This document shows positions 42,457 through 51,365 of a stretch of 64,000 nt of DNA, in pieces (the first letter of the stretch is position 1; the number at the start of each line of letters is the position of its first letter). The stretch is from positions 1 to 64,000 of the forward strand of contig CATWNM010000004.1 of the NCBI GenBank assembly GCA_958352145.1, given 5' to 3'. This DNA is from an uncultured Eubacteriales bacterium. Lineage in GTDB: Bacteria > Bacillota > Clostridia > Oscillospirales > CAG-272. The position numbers and the translations under genes are program-made. Under the pieces are notes generated by a model. That model did not search any database, was not told where the DNA came from, and saw only the letters and a program-made list of their open reading frames with translations.

Positions 42457-44778
42457 ATGAAATACAATTTTGTCATACTTGCGTTCGTTTTGTCTCTTTT
42501 ATTGCTGTTTAGCGGATGCAATACGCTTTTAGATAAAAATATAGAAAATACGACCGATAATATGATCGAAACGACTGCGGAAACTTCCGAGCCTTTTACC
42601 GAAACCACCGAGGTAAAAGAGGAAAAGCCTTCCGCATTTCCCAAGGACTTTGTATTCCCGAAGACCGACGGCTCGACTTCGACTACAAACCTTGACAGTG
42701 CGATAAGAAGCGTTATTCTCGGCGGAGAGCAGAAAGCAGCGCACACGAAAACGTATACATCATTTGAAAATCTGTTGAGCGGAAAATGCGAGTTGATCTT
42801 TACGACACCGTTTTCAGATACGCAGCTTCAGCGTATGCAGGACATTGGCTTTAATTATGAAGCCGAGCCTGTGGCAGGTGAGGGATTTGTATTTGTTGTA
42901 AACAAGGATAATCCTGTAGATACTCTAACCATTGAACAATTAAAGGGTATTTACTCAGGAAAAATCACAAACTGGAGCGAGGTCGGCGGAAACGATGCGG
43001 AGATTATCGCCTATCAGCGAAACAAAGATTCGGGAAGCCAGAATTATATGATCTCCTTTATGGGTGATACTTCGCTTATGAAGCCGGTTACCGACGTAAT
43101 TCCCGCAACGATGACCGGAATACTTGATGTTGTAGCGAACTATGACAACGGAATAAACGCTATCGGATATTCTGTTTACGCTTACTCGGACGGAATGTAT
43201 GAGAACATTTCCGAGATCAAGTACATAAAGGTGAACGGCGTTGAGCCTTCGCTCAAAACCCTTGCCGACGGCAGCTATCCGCTTCTCGGCTACAACTATG
43301 CCGTTTTCTCGGCAGAAGAGGCGGAGGACTCGTCCGTCCGCACTCTTGTAAAATGGATCCAGTCGGATGAGGGGCAGCAGGTTATTGCCGATGCGGGATA
43401 TGTTCCTTATCGCAAGGTGGAAGGCTTGACTCTGCCCGAGGCGGCAACGAAAACTTTGTATAGCGCTGTAGCCACATCCGGTATAACCAAACCTGAAGAA
43501 GCGGCAGACTACTATTATGCGTGCAGACGGATCCCCGATAATTTTACGGTGGCGGGACTTGGCGAAAAGGTACAGAGCTTTATAACTGAAGCTTCAAACG
43601 AGCTTTCTAAGGTTGATAAAACGAAAATGCGCGAGTTTGCAGTCTTACGCAGTGAATATTCGTACATTCAAGATGTTACGACACATACCGAGCTTATAAA
43701 CGGTTATCTTTCCGTCAAGGTAGGCTTGGTGTATAATTTCGGCGCACAGGCGTCGGCAGATTATTATTACGATGTCCGCACCGCGGTGTTTGATATATAC
43801 ACGGGTGAAAGACTTGAACTGTCAGACTTGTTTTTTGATGGCGTGGATTTTGTGCCGCTGCTCAATAAAACGCTTGCAAAAGAAGCGGTAGAGCCGTATT
43901 CTTCTTTTGGCGGGACGCACGATATGATAAGCGACTATTCGGGGCTTTATAACGGCGAGTTTTATTTTACGGCAAACAGTATAATTTTCCGCCCCGGAAC
44001 CTGCTTTGCCGACGGAGTGGAACTCTCTATAGCCGACCTCTCCGAATATATGGTAACGAGCATTCCGAGAGATATGGCAGGCTATATCGACGAGAGCATA
44101 CCGATTTATAAGGAAATCACGACGAGATATTCTAATAATGTCGAATATCCTAAAGTGAAAAACGGTATTACTATCTGGTATCTTGACAGTGAAAAATCGA
44201 GCATTCCCGCAGAAGCGTGTGATAAGGTAAACGCTTTCATCGACCAAATCTATGAGACTTATTTTACCCAAGAAAAATTGCTTGAACTTGTAAAAAGCAA
44301 GGGTATAAACGCAGAAACGGTATCGGTAGGCCCTTGGCCTGATTTTCGCATTGCAGTTGTTGGAAACAGATATATCATATTTAGCGGCGCCAATTTGGTG
44401 TCTGCCATGGTCGGGGATGAATACTATGAATTTACGGTTATCGAAGAGCATTACAACCCGTTTTACTTTTCTTTCTATTTTAATGCCGAGACGGGAGACA
44501 AACTAAAGGTCAGTGACCTGTTTGCTGAAGGCTGGGAGAGGGAAACGGAGTATTTCGTTGTAGATGATGACTTTAACGTGGCGAATGAAAGTATTGGAGC
44601 GGGCGATATTGTACAAATTGATTTAACCGATTGCAGAATTGCGGATATCCAGCGCTATACAAATCCTCCATACAGTAAAGGCGATTTAAGCGACCTCGAA
44701 TGGCCCGTTTCGGTCTTTGTAGTTACAAAAGCAGGCGCAAAAGCCGCAGTCTCCGTCCCAAGAGAATATATAAAATAG
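42457..44778 (+). CDS. Lipoprotein: PstS-like binding domain plus C-terminal DUF3298-like region
   Basis: A 773-residue exported protein. The signal peptide ends in lipobox FSGC (Cys21), followed by a Thr/Glu-rich linker. Residues about 70-330 look like a phosphate-binding-protein (PstS-like) fold: TDGSTSTTNL, IYSGKITNWSEVGG and NKDSGSQNYM are the ligand-loop and 'GKITNWxxvGG' signatures. The remainder contains two repeats of an FDIYTGERLELSDLFFDG / FNAETGDKLKVSDLFAEG motif, typical of DUF3298/RsiV-like extracytoplasmic domains. No pst permease genes are nearby, so it may be a sensor or wall protein rather than a transporter. AT-richer codon use than neighbours suggests acquisition. Confidence 0.75.
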   Translation: MKYNFVILAFVLSLLLLFSGCNTLLDKNIENTTDNMIETTAETSEPFTETTEVKEEKPSAFPKDFVFPKTDGSTSTTNLDSAIRSVILGGEQKAAHTKTYTSFENLLSGKCELIFTTPFSDTQLQRMQDIGFNYEAEPVAGEGFVFVVNKDNPVDTLTIEQLKGIYSGKITNWSEVGGNDAEIIAYQRNKDSGSQNYMISFMGDTSLMKPVTDVIPATMTGILDVVANYDNGINAIGYSVYAYSDGMYENISEIKYIKVNGVEPSLKTLADGSYPLLGYNYAVFSAEEAEDSSVRTLVKWIQSDEGQQVIADAGYVPYRKVEGLTLPEAATKTLYSAVATSGITKPEEAADYYYACRRIPDNFTVAGLGEKVQSFITEASNELSKVDKTKMREFAVLRSEYSYIQDVTTHTELINGYLSVKVGLVYNFGAQASADYYYDVRTAVFDIYTGERLELSDLFFDGVDFVPLLNKTLAKEAVEPYSSFGGTHDMISDYSGLYNGEFYFTANSIIFRPGTCFADGVELSIADLSEYMVTSIPRDMAGYIDESIPIYKEITTRYSNNVEYPKVKNGITIWYLDSEKSSIPAEACDKVNAFIDQIYETYFTQEKLLELVKSKGINAETVSVGPWPDFRIAVVGNRYIIFSGANLVSAMVGDEYYEFTVIEEHYNPFYFSFYFNAETGDKLKVSDLFAEGWERETEYFVVDDDFNVANESIGAGDIVQIDLTDCRIADIQRYTNPPYSKGDLSDLEWPVSVFVVTKAGAKAAVSVPREYIK

Positions 44779-44913
44779 GAGAAAAAATGAAGCAAAATGA
44801 ATGGTATACTAACAGCTGAAGGATCAACGAAATTTGTACTTTCAATTGCGCAAGACGGTATGAAATTGTTTTTATATGCCTGTTAATCTGTTTTGGAAAA
44901 CTGAAAACACATA

Positions 44914-44959
44914 AGAAGAACACCCACCTAAGCCTTATGGCTTAGGTGGGTGTTCTTCT
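44914..44959. terminator. Terminator, perfect 21-bp hairpin
   Basis: Arms 44914-44934 and 44939-44959 with a TTAT loop, between the lipoprotein gene and tRNA-Val. It probably serves both directions. Confidence 0.7.
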
Positions 44960-45010
44960 ACAAACGCAAAAACATTCTTCACTACAAGAAGGGTTCGACT
45001 TTACGCGTTT

Positions 45011-45087
45011 TGGTGGAGACAACTGGAATCGAACCAGTGACCCCTTGCATGTCAAGCAAGTACTCTAACCAGCTGAGCTATGCCTCC
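45011..45087 (-). tRNA. tRNA-Val (anticodon GAC)
   Basis: Minus-strand cloverleaf: acceptor GGAGGCA with TGTCTCC (one G-U pair), anticodon stem CTTGC/GCAAG, loop TTGACAT giving GAC, T arm GGTTCGATTCC, and encoded CCA. Confidence 0.96.
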
Positions 45088-45198
45088 ATACTCGAATATA
45101 ATACCATACTTGTTTTAGAATTGCAAGGGGAAAATGAGAAAAACTATAAATTTTTATTTGACGGAATCAAGTCGCGGCCGTGCTATTTTTTGATCTCG

Positions 45199-45468
45199 TC
45201 ATAGCTGAATCGCTTCTCCGAGAAGTTCGTCCAGTACCTCCGGCAGGTGGCAGGGGTAGACCAGTTCTCGGGAGAGCAGAGACAAGTACTGCCGGGCGCA
45301 AGATTCGCTGCGCGCAATGTCGGCTACATATACGCGTTCGTCTGTATTTTCCAAGGCGACAAGCAGGTTATACTGCCGCCGGCTTTGAAGCAGGCTGTAA
45401 ATGATTTTACAGCCTGCCGCTTCTCGAATATTTTTTTGAATGATGCGCGCGTTTTTGTCTGCTTCCAT
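45199..45468 (-). CDS. Small conserved protein, DUF6514-like
   Basis: An 89-residue protein. The pattern of a beta-rich centre (YNLLVALENTDERVYVADIARSE) followed by LLSRELVYPCHLPEVLDELLGE resembles small clostridial DUF6514-type proteins of unknown role. The family call is tentative. GGAGG and a short hairpin (45483-45501) lie upstream. Confidence 0.5.
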   Translation of the reverse strand: MEADKNARIIQKNIREAAGCKIIYSLLQSRRQYNLLVALENTDERVYVADIARSESCARQYLSLLSRELVYPCHLPEVLDELLGEAIQL

Positions 45469-45482
45469 GGGAAGTGTCCTCC

Positions 45483-45501
45483 GTCACATTTTCGATGTGA
45501 C
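45483..45501. promoter_or_regulatory. Palindrome at the 5' end of the DUF6514-like gene
   Basis: GTCACAT and ATGTGAC arms around a 5-base loop. On the minus strand it follows a TATACT -10-like element and sits directly before GGAGG, so it could be an operator or a 5'-terminal RNA hairpin near the ribosome site. Confidence 0.4.
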
Positions 45502-45539
45502 TTTAGTATAATCGACAGAAAGATGCGGCGTGGGGGCCG

Positions 45540-45890
45540 AAAAACTGGGATGATGCATAAAAAAGAATAAAATATTTTGCTGATTTTTAATAGAATTCAG
45601 AAAAACAATGCATATTTTGTCGTATTCGGCGCTGGGATTCACTTGATGTATGCTTGTCTTTTCTTTTAAAAAATATAAGTTTTTATCATCATTTATATCA
45701 ATTTATTCATTTTTCATAATTATTCTATGCGTGAAAATAAATATTTACCAATTTTTTAAATATTTATATATAAGATTTAAAAATACTGAAAATATTTGAT
45801 TTTTACCCATAATATACTGGAGTACCCCTGAATATTTTTATGTTATAATTTAAGCGATTTAAAATATATGAATAAAAATACATAGGAGGA
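45540..45890. other. AT-rich intergenic stretch
   Basis: About 350 bp strikingly richer in A and T than the flanks, with many short AT tracts and no credible ORF. A TATAAT near 45844-45849 could serve the small membrane gene at 45895. It may be a curved or transferred segment. Confidence 0.5.
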
Positions 45891-45894
45891 TACG

Positions 45895-46149
45895 ATGAAA
45901 GCGGTACGGCTGAAAAATTTGCCGGTAATGGAATCTCGGGCGCAGAGGCTTCTTAGGCGGTGCCTTGGCATGATCTGTCTCTATTTGCTGCTTGCGCTGT
46001 GTTATGGCTTTTATTTTTTCGATTTGCCGAAAACGTCGGCGTTTGTTTTGGAAATGCTTCGCAGCGCGTATATTGCCGCGGTGATCGCGTTTGGCGGCGC
46101 GGTTGTCTTGGATTGGGACATTCGAGCCTCCAAGCGTACCGGTCGCTGA
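45895..46149 (+). CDS. Small membrane protein, unknown
   Basis: An 84-residue protein with two hydrophobic helices (about 25-43 and 52-72) and basic ends. AGGAGG lies before the ATG. It is followed after about 110 bp by the cytidylate-kinase-like gene. Not recognised. Confidence 0.6.
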   Translation: MKAVRLKNLPVMESRAQRLLRRCLGMICLYLLLALCYGFYFFDLPKTSAFVLEMLRSAYIAAVIAFGGAVVLDWDIRASKRTGR

Positions 46150-46259
46150 TGCGGCGGACGAATGGTCTTGAAAAAACTTTTGGAATATGATACAATAATG
46201 CTGCTCGGAAAATGATCCGAATTGTATCGAGCATTAGATGGGATATGAGGGGAGCGCAT

Positions 46260-46889
46260 ATGGAGAAGTTTGTCATCACGATTGCGCGCAGCTGCGGCAG
46301 CGGGGGTGCTTTCGTTGGAAAAACGCTTGCGAAAAAACTTTCTGTAGAGTATTACGATAGCAAGCTTTTGCGGCTGGCTTCCGATGACAGCGGGATCAGC
46401 GAGGAGCTTTTTGCCCGTGCGGATGAAAAATTGCGCCGGACGCCGCTGTTCAAGGCGTCGAGAAAGGTGTACGGCGGCGAACTGATTCCGCCGGAGAGCG
46501 CGGATTTCACATCCAGTCAGAATTTGTTTAATTATCAGGCGAAAGTAATTCGTGAGTTGGCCAATACCGCTTCCTGCGTGGTGATCGGGCGCTGCGCCGA
46601 GTTCGTGCTTCGAGACCGCGCGGATCTGTTCAGCGTGTTCATCAGCGGTTCTTACGACCAATGTACGATGCGGGAGGCGGAGGAGCATGGCATCGGTGAA
46701 CGCGCAGCGCGCGAGAAAGTAGACCGCATCAATAAGTACCGGTCGGAATATCACGAATACTATACCGGAAAGACTTGGGCGCATCCCGGTAATTATGATT
46801 TATGCCTTTCGACCGATCATTTTACATTTGAGCAATGCGCCGACATCATTATTTCGGCCATGCGTATGAAATTCGGAGAAAAAATATGA
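46260..46889 (+). CDS. Cytidylate kinase-like protein
   Basis: A 209-residue P-loop kinase-like protein: ITIARSCGSGGAFVGKTLAKKL is the modified Walker A of the cytidylate_kin2 family, and CVVIGRCAEFVL is the second strand. The family resembles CMP kinase but its substrate is generally unknown. ATG 46260 with AGGGGAG upstream fits the family start (MEKFVITIAR). It overlaps the NUDIX gene by 4 bp, forming an operon of small metabolic genes. Confidence 0.85.
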   Translation: MEKFVITIARSCGSGGAFVGKTLAKKLSVEYYDSKLLRLASDDSGISEELFARADEKLRRTPLFKASRKVYGGELIPPESADFTSSQNLFNYQAKVIRELANTASCVVIGRCAEFVLRDRADLFSVFISGSYDQCTMREAEEHGIGERAAREKVDRINKYRSEYHEYYTGKTWAHPGNYDLCLSTDHFTFEQCADIIISAMRMKFGEKI

Positions 46890-47509
46890 ATCGGAAAGAG
46901 AAAACGCCGCTTTCGATGAAAAGCGGCGCAGCCGCAGCAAAAGAGGCGGAGGAAGCTTCGCTCAAAGAGGAGACGCTGTCCACCGAGCAAATTTATGAAG
47001 GCGTTATTGTGCATCTGGAGCGTGACCGCGTCCGTTTGCCGAATGGACATGAGAGTGTGCGCGAGGTGATCCGGCATGTCGGGGCGGTCTGCATGCTGCC
47101 GCTGCTGGAGAACGGGGAAGTGCTGATGGAGCGGCAGTTTCGTTATCCGCATGCGCGCGTGCTCTGGGAGATTCCCGCGGGAAAGCTGAATTATAAAGGC
47201 GAAGATTTTCTTGCTGCGGCCAAGCGGGAATTGTATGAGGAGACCGGCTGTACGGCCGGCGTCTGGACGCCGATCGGTCGGCTGTATACGACGCCTGCGT
47301 TTGTAGACGAAGTCATTGAAATGTACCTGGCCGAGGATCTGCGCTCGGCGGATGGACGGCAGCATCTGGACGCGGACGAATTTTTGACGGTGCAGAGAAT
47401 TCACATCGATACGCTCTGCGGCATGGTCATGCGCGGCGAAATTGAAGACGCCAAGACGCAGGTGGCCGTGCTCAAGGTGAAAAGGATATTGGATGAGAGA
47501 AAAAAGTAA
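46886..47509 (+). CDS. NUDIX hydrolase, ADP-ribose pyrophosphatase-like
   Basis: The 207-residue protein has a complete NUDIX box (GEDFLAAAKRELYEETG within the Gx5Ex7REUxEExGU pattern) that binds Mg2+ for hydrolysis of nucleoside diphosphate-linked compounds. The RQFRYPHARVLWEIPAGK lead-in is typical of ADP-ribose pyrophosphatases. The first ~40 residues are a Lys/Ala/Glu-rich extension. It overlaps both neighbours (4 bp and 17 bp), indicating coupled translation. Confidence 0.9.
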   Translation: MNRKEKTPLSMKSGAAAAKEAEEASLKEETLSTEQIYEGVIVHLERDRVRLPNGHESVREVIRHVGAVCMLPLLENGEVLMERQFRYPHARVLWEIPAGKLNYKGEDFLAAAKRELYEETGCTAGVWTPIGRLYTTPAFVDEVIEMYLAEDLRSADGRQHLDADEFLTVQRIHIDTLCGMVMRGEIEDAKTQVAVLKVKRILDERKK

Positions 47510-47978
47510 TACCTGCTGCTTTACCGGTCATCGCGACATTTCGGCGGTGACGTACAGCCAGCTTGCCGAGCGGCTTGAACCGCTGTTGATGACCTTGATT
47601 TCCAACGGGTATCGCTATTTTGTCTGCGGCGGCGCGCTCGGCTTTGATACGTTTGCGGAGACCTATATCAGTTCGCTCAAAATGCGGGGATATGATATAA
47701 AACTCGTGCTGATGCTGCCCTGCCGCGACCAGACCGCGCGGTGGAGCGAATATGACCGCATGGTATACGACAATCTGCTTGCCCGCGCCGACGAGGTCAT
47801 CTATACCGGGGAGACGTATACGGTTGGCTGTATGCATAAGCGCAACCGCGCAATGGTAGACGCGAGCAGCGCCTGTGTGTGCTATCTGACCTCGCTTGGC
47901 GGCAGCGGGACGCGGCGCACGGTGGAGTATGCCCATGCGAAGGGACTGGCCGTGGTGAATCTGGCTCGGAACGCATAG
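47493..47978 (+). CDS. SLOG-domain protein (DUF1273/YpsA-like)
   Basis: A 161-residue Rossmann-like protein: CCFTGHRD at the start, FVCGGALGFDTFAE and the GGSGTRRTVEYA loop are the SLOG-superfamily nucleotide-binding motifs of YpsA-like proteins. Bacillus YpsA affects cell division, but the biochemical role is unsettled. It overlaps the NUDIX gene by 17 bp; both may handle nucleotide or ADP-ribose-type ligands. Confidence 0.85.
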   Translation: MREKSNTCCFTGHRDISAVTYSQLAERLEPLLMTLISNGYRYFVCGGALGFDTFAETYISSLKMRGYDIKLVLMLPCRDQTARWSEYDRMVYDNLLARADEVIYTGETYTVGCMHKRNRAMVDASSACVCYLTSLGGSGTRRTVEYAHAKGLAVVNLARNA

Positions 47979-48045
47979 ATATTGGAAAAAATAGAACGGT
48001 TTTGCGGGCAATCTGCGGAAATTGATTTCGGGACTGGGGATATAT

Positions 48046-49365
48046 ATGGAGCAGCAAACGCTTTTTGATCAAGATCTTGCGCAGCCGCTCGCGGCGCGGT
48101 TGCGTCCGCGGACACTGGACGAGTATGCGGGGCAGGAACATCTGCTGGGCGAGGGAAAAGTGCTTCGCCGCCTGATCGAGGGCGATCAGATTTCTTCGAT
48201 GATTTTTTGGGGGCCGCCGGGCGTCGGCAAAACCACGCTGGCGCGCATCATTGCCAACAGAACGAAAGCGTCTTTTATTGATTTTTCCGCTGTGACGAGT
48301 GGGATCAAAGAAATACGGACGGTCATGCAGCAGGCAGAGGACAATCGCCGCTATGGGGAAAAAACCATTGTATTTGTAGACGAGATTCACCGCTTTAATA
48401 AAGCGCAGCAGGACGCTTTTCTTCCTTTTGTGGAAAAAGGCAGTATTGTTTTGATCGGCGCTACGACGGAAAATCCGTCCTTTGAAATCAACAGCGCGCT
48501 TTTGTCCCGCTGTAAGGTGTTTGTTCTGCAGGCACTGCAAACCGAAGAACTGGTCTCGCTGCTTTGCAGAGCCTTGACGGACAAGCGGGGATTTGGCAGC
48601 CAGAAAATCGTGATTTCGGACGATATGCTGAAAATGATTGCGGTTTTTGCCAACGGCGACGCAAGGACGGCCCTTTCCACACTGGAAATGGTCGTTCTGA
48701 ACGGAAATACGGATGCGCAGGGGGCGGTTACGGTGACCGAGGAAACCCTGACGCAATGTATGTCCAGGAAATCGCTGCTGTACGATAAAACCGGCGAGGA
48801 GCATTATAATCTGATTTCCGCTTTGCATAAATCCATGCGGAATTCTGACCCGGACGCCGCGGTCTATTGGCTGGCAAGGATGCTGGAAGCTGGCGAGGAT
48901 CCGCTGTATATTGCCCGCCGTGTGACGCGGTTTGCCAGCGAGGACGTCGGGCTGGCCGATCCGCGCGCGTTGGAAATCTCGATTGCCGCGTATCAGGCCT
49001 GCCATTTGATCGGCATGCCGGAATGTACGGTACATTTGACGGAAGCGGTCGTCTATTTGTCGCTGGCGCCGAAATCGAACGCGCTGTATATGGCTTATGA
49101 GGCGGCGAAGAAGGACGCCGTTAAGCAACTGGCGGAGCCCGTTCCGCTGGTGATTCGCAACGCGCCCACGCGGCTGATGAAGGAGCTTGACTACGGGAAG
49201 GGGTATCAATATGCCCACGATACGGCGGACAAGCTGACCGATATGCAGTGCCTGCCGGACGCGCTGCTGGGGCGGGAATATTACCGGCCCACGGAGCAGG
49301 GGGTTGAGGGGAAATTCAAAGCCCGGTTGGAGCAGATCAAGGATTGGAAGAAAAAGCAAAAATAA
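48046..49365 (+). CDS. rarA: Replication-associated recombination protein A
   Basis: RarA (MgsA) is an AAA+ clamp-loader-like ATPase acting at stalled replication forks. The 439-residue protein has LRPRTLDEYAGQEHLLG, Walker A GPPGVGKTT, Walker B VFVDEIHRFN, and the C-terminal tetramerisation region (GKGYQYAHD). ATG 48046 follows GGGGATAT; the frame extends to 48022 without better signals. It ends at a bidirectional terminator. Confidence 0.96.
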   Translation: MEQQTLFDQDLAQPLAARLRPRTLDEYAGQEHLLGEGKVLRRLIEGDQISSMIFWGPPGVGKTTLARIIANRTKASFIDFSAVTSGIKEIRTVMQQAEDNRRYGEKTIVFVDEIHRFNKAQQDAFLPFVEKGSIVLIGATTENPSFEINSALLSRCKVFVLQALQTEELVSLLCRALTDKRGFGSQKIVISDDMLKMIAVFANGDARTALSTLEMVVLNGNTDAQGAVTVTEETLTQCMSRKSLLYDKTGEEHYNLISALHKSMRNSDPDAAVYWLARMLEAGEDPLYIARRVTRFASEDVGLADPRALEISIAAYQACHLIGMPECTVHLTEAVVYLSLAPKSNALYMAYEAAKKDAVKQLAEPVPLVIRNAPTRLMKELDYGKGYQYAHDTADKLTDMQCLPDALLGREYYRPTEQGVEGKFKARLEQIKDWKKKQK

Positions 49366-49412
49366 AAGACGCGGCGCTGAAACCCCAAAAAAATTTCAGC
49401 GCCGCGTCTTTT
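49364..49412. terminator. Bidirectional terminator
   Basis: Nineteen-base perfect arms (49364-49382, 49394-49412) with A and T ends between convergent rarA and the XRE membrane gene; the arms overlap both stop codons. Confidence 0.85.
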
Positions 49413-50088
49413 ATTCGGCATATAGATTAAAGCTGTTGGAAGTAATCGTCGTTTGATCGTCAAATTGCAGTTCGGCGTAAAAATGGACCATAAGTCCGTC
49501 GCCGGCTTTTTCGGAGAGATTCAAAGGCAGCAGGATAAATCCTTCGCGGGTTAGGATATCCTGCGTGAGCCAGAGTTCGGTATATTCAGTCATTTCGGTT
49601 CCGGTCGGAGTGGCAAAAAGTTTGACGGCGTTCGGGCCGGGGCCCGTATAGGTAATCAGGACGCCGCGGATGTCGGCTGCGGGGTACCAGGTCGCCTCGT
49701 CCTCTACATATTTGCAGTTCGCATCTACGAAATGCAGGCCGGTTATGGCGGGCGTTGTCTCTTTTGAAAGGTCTTCATTGCTGATTGAGGCGTCGGCCCC
49801 GGCGTGATTGGTTCCAGCAATCAGAATCACAGCAAGTGCGACGGCGCACACCGCTGCCGCAAGCCAGCCGCCGTACAGCCATCGCAGCATGGTGTGCGGG
49901 ACAGCTTGTTTTTCGTCCTCTATCCCAAGCAAATGACAAAGCGCGCTTTTATTTTTTCCGGCAGGCATGGAAAGGTCGCTCTCCCATTTGGAAATGGCCT
50001 GCCGGCTGACGTCCAGCTTTTCAGCCAGTTCCTCCTGCGTGAGTCCGAGCGCTTCGCGCTTTTGCTTGATTTGTTCTCCAAAAGTCAT
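49411..50088 (-). CDS. Membrane-tethered XRE transcriptional regulator
   Basis: A 225-residue protein: an XRE helix-turn-helix at residues 5-60 (KREALGLTQEELAEKLDVSRQAISKWES), one membrane helix at about 72-92, and an extracytoplasmic beta-rich domain of about 125 residues. It may sense an outside or membrane signal. Palindromic GCAAC-N-GTTGC repeats lie just upstream of its start, suggesting autoregulation. The extracytoplasmic domain is not recognised. Confidence 0.85.
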   Translation of the reverse strand: MTFGEQIKQKREALGLTQEELAEKLDVSRQAISKWESDLSMPAGKNKSALCHLLGIEDEKQAVPHTMLRWLYGGWLAAAVCAVALAVILIAGTNHAGADASISNEDLSKETTPAITGLHFVDANCKYVEDEATWYPAADIRGVLITYTGPGPNAVKLFATPTGTEMTEYTELWLTQDILTREGFILLPLNLSEKAGDGLMVHFYAELQFDDQTTITSNSFNLYAE

Positions 50089-50129
50089 AAAATTCCTCCT
50101 TTTTTCTTTGGGATACGTTCATTTTACAC

Positions 50130-50187
50130 GCAACTTCGGTTGCATACCATACATTTTCGGGCAACAATCGGTTGCATTTTCGGTTGC
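50130..50187. promoter_or_regulatory. GCAAC/GTTGC operator cluster
   Basis: GCAACTTCGGTTGC (50130-50143) and GCAACAATCGGTTGC (50161-50175) are inverted repeats about 31.5 bp apart centre to centre (three helical turns); a further half-site, CGGTTGC, is at 50181-50187. Their placement before the XRE membrane regulator suggests it binds them. Confidence 0.65.
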
Positions 50188-50237
50188 TGCCGCCAAATGT
50201 CCCCAAAAGAGGAATTTTCACCGCAGACAAAAACGGT

Positions 50238-51092
50238 TTATGTGAAGAGCATATCGGAGAGCGCGGCAAAATCGGCGGCCGGCAGGCGCTCGCCGCGGAC
50301 GCGTTCGTCCAGCCCGCATGCTTCGAGCGCAGCTCGTATTTTTTCTTTGGAAAGATCGGGAAAGGCGGCGCTGAGCGCGTTGACCAGTGTTTTCCGGCGC
50401 TGGCCGAAAGCCGCCCGTATGGTTTTAAAAAAGGCTTCTTCGGATTTTGGACGCACCGGCTTTTCTCTGTACAGATTGATGCGCACGACAGCGGAGTCTA
50501 CTTTGGGCGCGGGATAAAAATTTCCCGCCGCGACGGTAAAGAGTTTTTCTGCAAGGCCAAAATAGGCGACAGACGCCGTGATTGCGCCGTACTCGGCGCT
50601 TCCCGGCGCGGCTGTGAGCCGGGAAGCTACCTCTGCCTGCACCATGACTGTGATGCTGTCAAACGCAATTTGACTCTCCAAGAGATACATGAGAATCGGC
50701 GTAGTGATATAATAGGGAAGATTTGCGCAGACTGAAACATGCGCGCCGGGCGCTTCCTTTTCAAGCAGGGCGGCAAGATCAATTTTCAGAATATCTCCCT
50801 GCAAAACGGTGACGTTCGGATATTCGGCCAGCGTGCGGGCGAGGATCGGGATCATCGTTTCATCAAGTTCGATGGCGATGACCCGGCTGTATTTTTTGGC
50901 AAGTTCGGCGGTCAGGCAGCCGATTCCGGGGCCGATTTCCACGATGACGCTGTCTGCGCGGCCGCAGCAGTTTGCTGCGATCCGCTCAGGCACGGAGGGA
51001 GAGATCAAAAAATTCTGCCCAAAGCTTTTTTTGGGTGCCGTGCCAAATTCGGACAAAATTTCGCGGATCGTTTTCAGATTGCATAAATTCAT
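50238..51092 (-). CDS. rsmA: 16S rRNA dimethyladenosine methyltransferase
   Basis: RsmA (KsgA) dimethylates A1518 and A1519 near the 3' end of 16S rRNA, a late small-subunit checkpoint. The 284-residue protein has KKSFGQNFL, the SAM motif VEIGPGIGCLT, and the catalytic NLPYYITTPI. ATG 51092 has AGAGGA upstream; a longer frame to 51200 crosses the divergent tRNA-Thr gene. Loss of this enzyme is the classical cause of kasugamycin resistance. Confidence 0.96.
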   Translation of the reverse strand: MNLCNLKTIREILSEFGTAPKKSFGQNFLISPSVPERIAANCCGRADSVIVEIGPGIGCLTAELAKKYSRVIAIELDETMIPILARTLAEYPNVTVLQGDILKIDLAALLEKEAPGAHVSVCANLPYYITTPILMYLLESQIAFDSITVMVQAEVASRLTAAPGSAEYGAITASVAYFGLAEKLFTVAAGNFYPAPKVDSAVVRINLYREKPVRPKSEEAFFKTIRAAFGQRRKTLVNALSAAFPDLSKEKIRAALEACGLDERVRGERLPAADFAALSDMLFT

Positions 51093-51104
51093 TGAAAAAT
51101 CCTC

Positions 51105-51133
51105 TTGACAAAGATCGAATGATTTAGTATAAT
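51105..51133 (+). promoter_or_regulatory. Promoter of tRNA-Thr
   Basis: TTGACA (51105-51110), 17 bp, TATAAT (51128-51133): a perfect consensus, 10 bp before the tRNA. It overlaps the 5' region of divergent rsmA. Confidence 0.9.
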
Positions 51134-51142
51134 AGCAAATGC

Positions 51143-51218
51143 GCTGGTATGGCTCAGTTGGTAGAGCAGCTGATTCGTAATCAGCAGGTCGCCGGTTCAA
51201 GTCCGGCTACCAGCTCCA
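51143..51218 (+). tRNA. tRNA-Thr (anticodon CGT)
   Basis: Cloverleaf with acceptor GCTGGTA/TACCAGC, anticodon stem GCTGA/TCAGC, loop TTCGTAA giving CGT (reads ACG), T arm GGTTCAAGTCC, and encoded CCA. Confidence 0.97.
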
Positions 51219-51220
51219 CA

Positions 51221-51246
51221 AAACCTCGCCTCGGGCGGGGTTTTTT
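51221..51246 (+). terminator. Terminator of tRNA-Thr
   Basis: CCTCGCC and GGGCGGGG arms around TC, followed by TTTTTT, three bases after the CCA end. Confidence 0.85.
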
Positions 51247-51365
51247 GCATATACTTTATTTTAACAGATCGACGTGCGCTTTGCAAGCAGGTTTTATGGG
51301 AAAGTTTGACGGCGCGCCGTCAAATCTCCGGCGTCCGGCGGGACTTTCGAGAGGGGGAGGACAAA

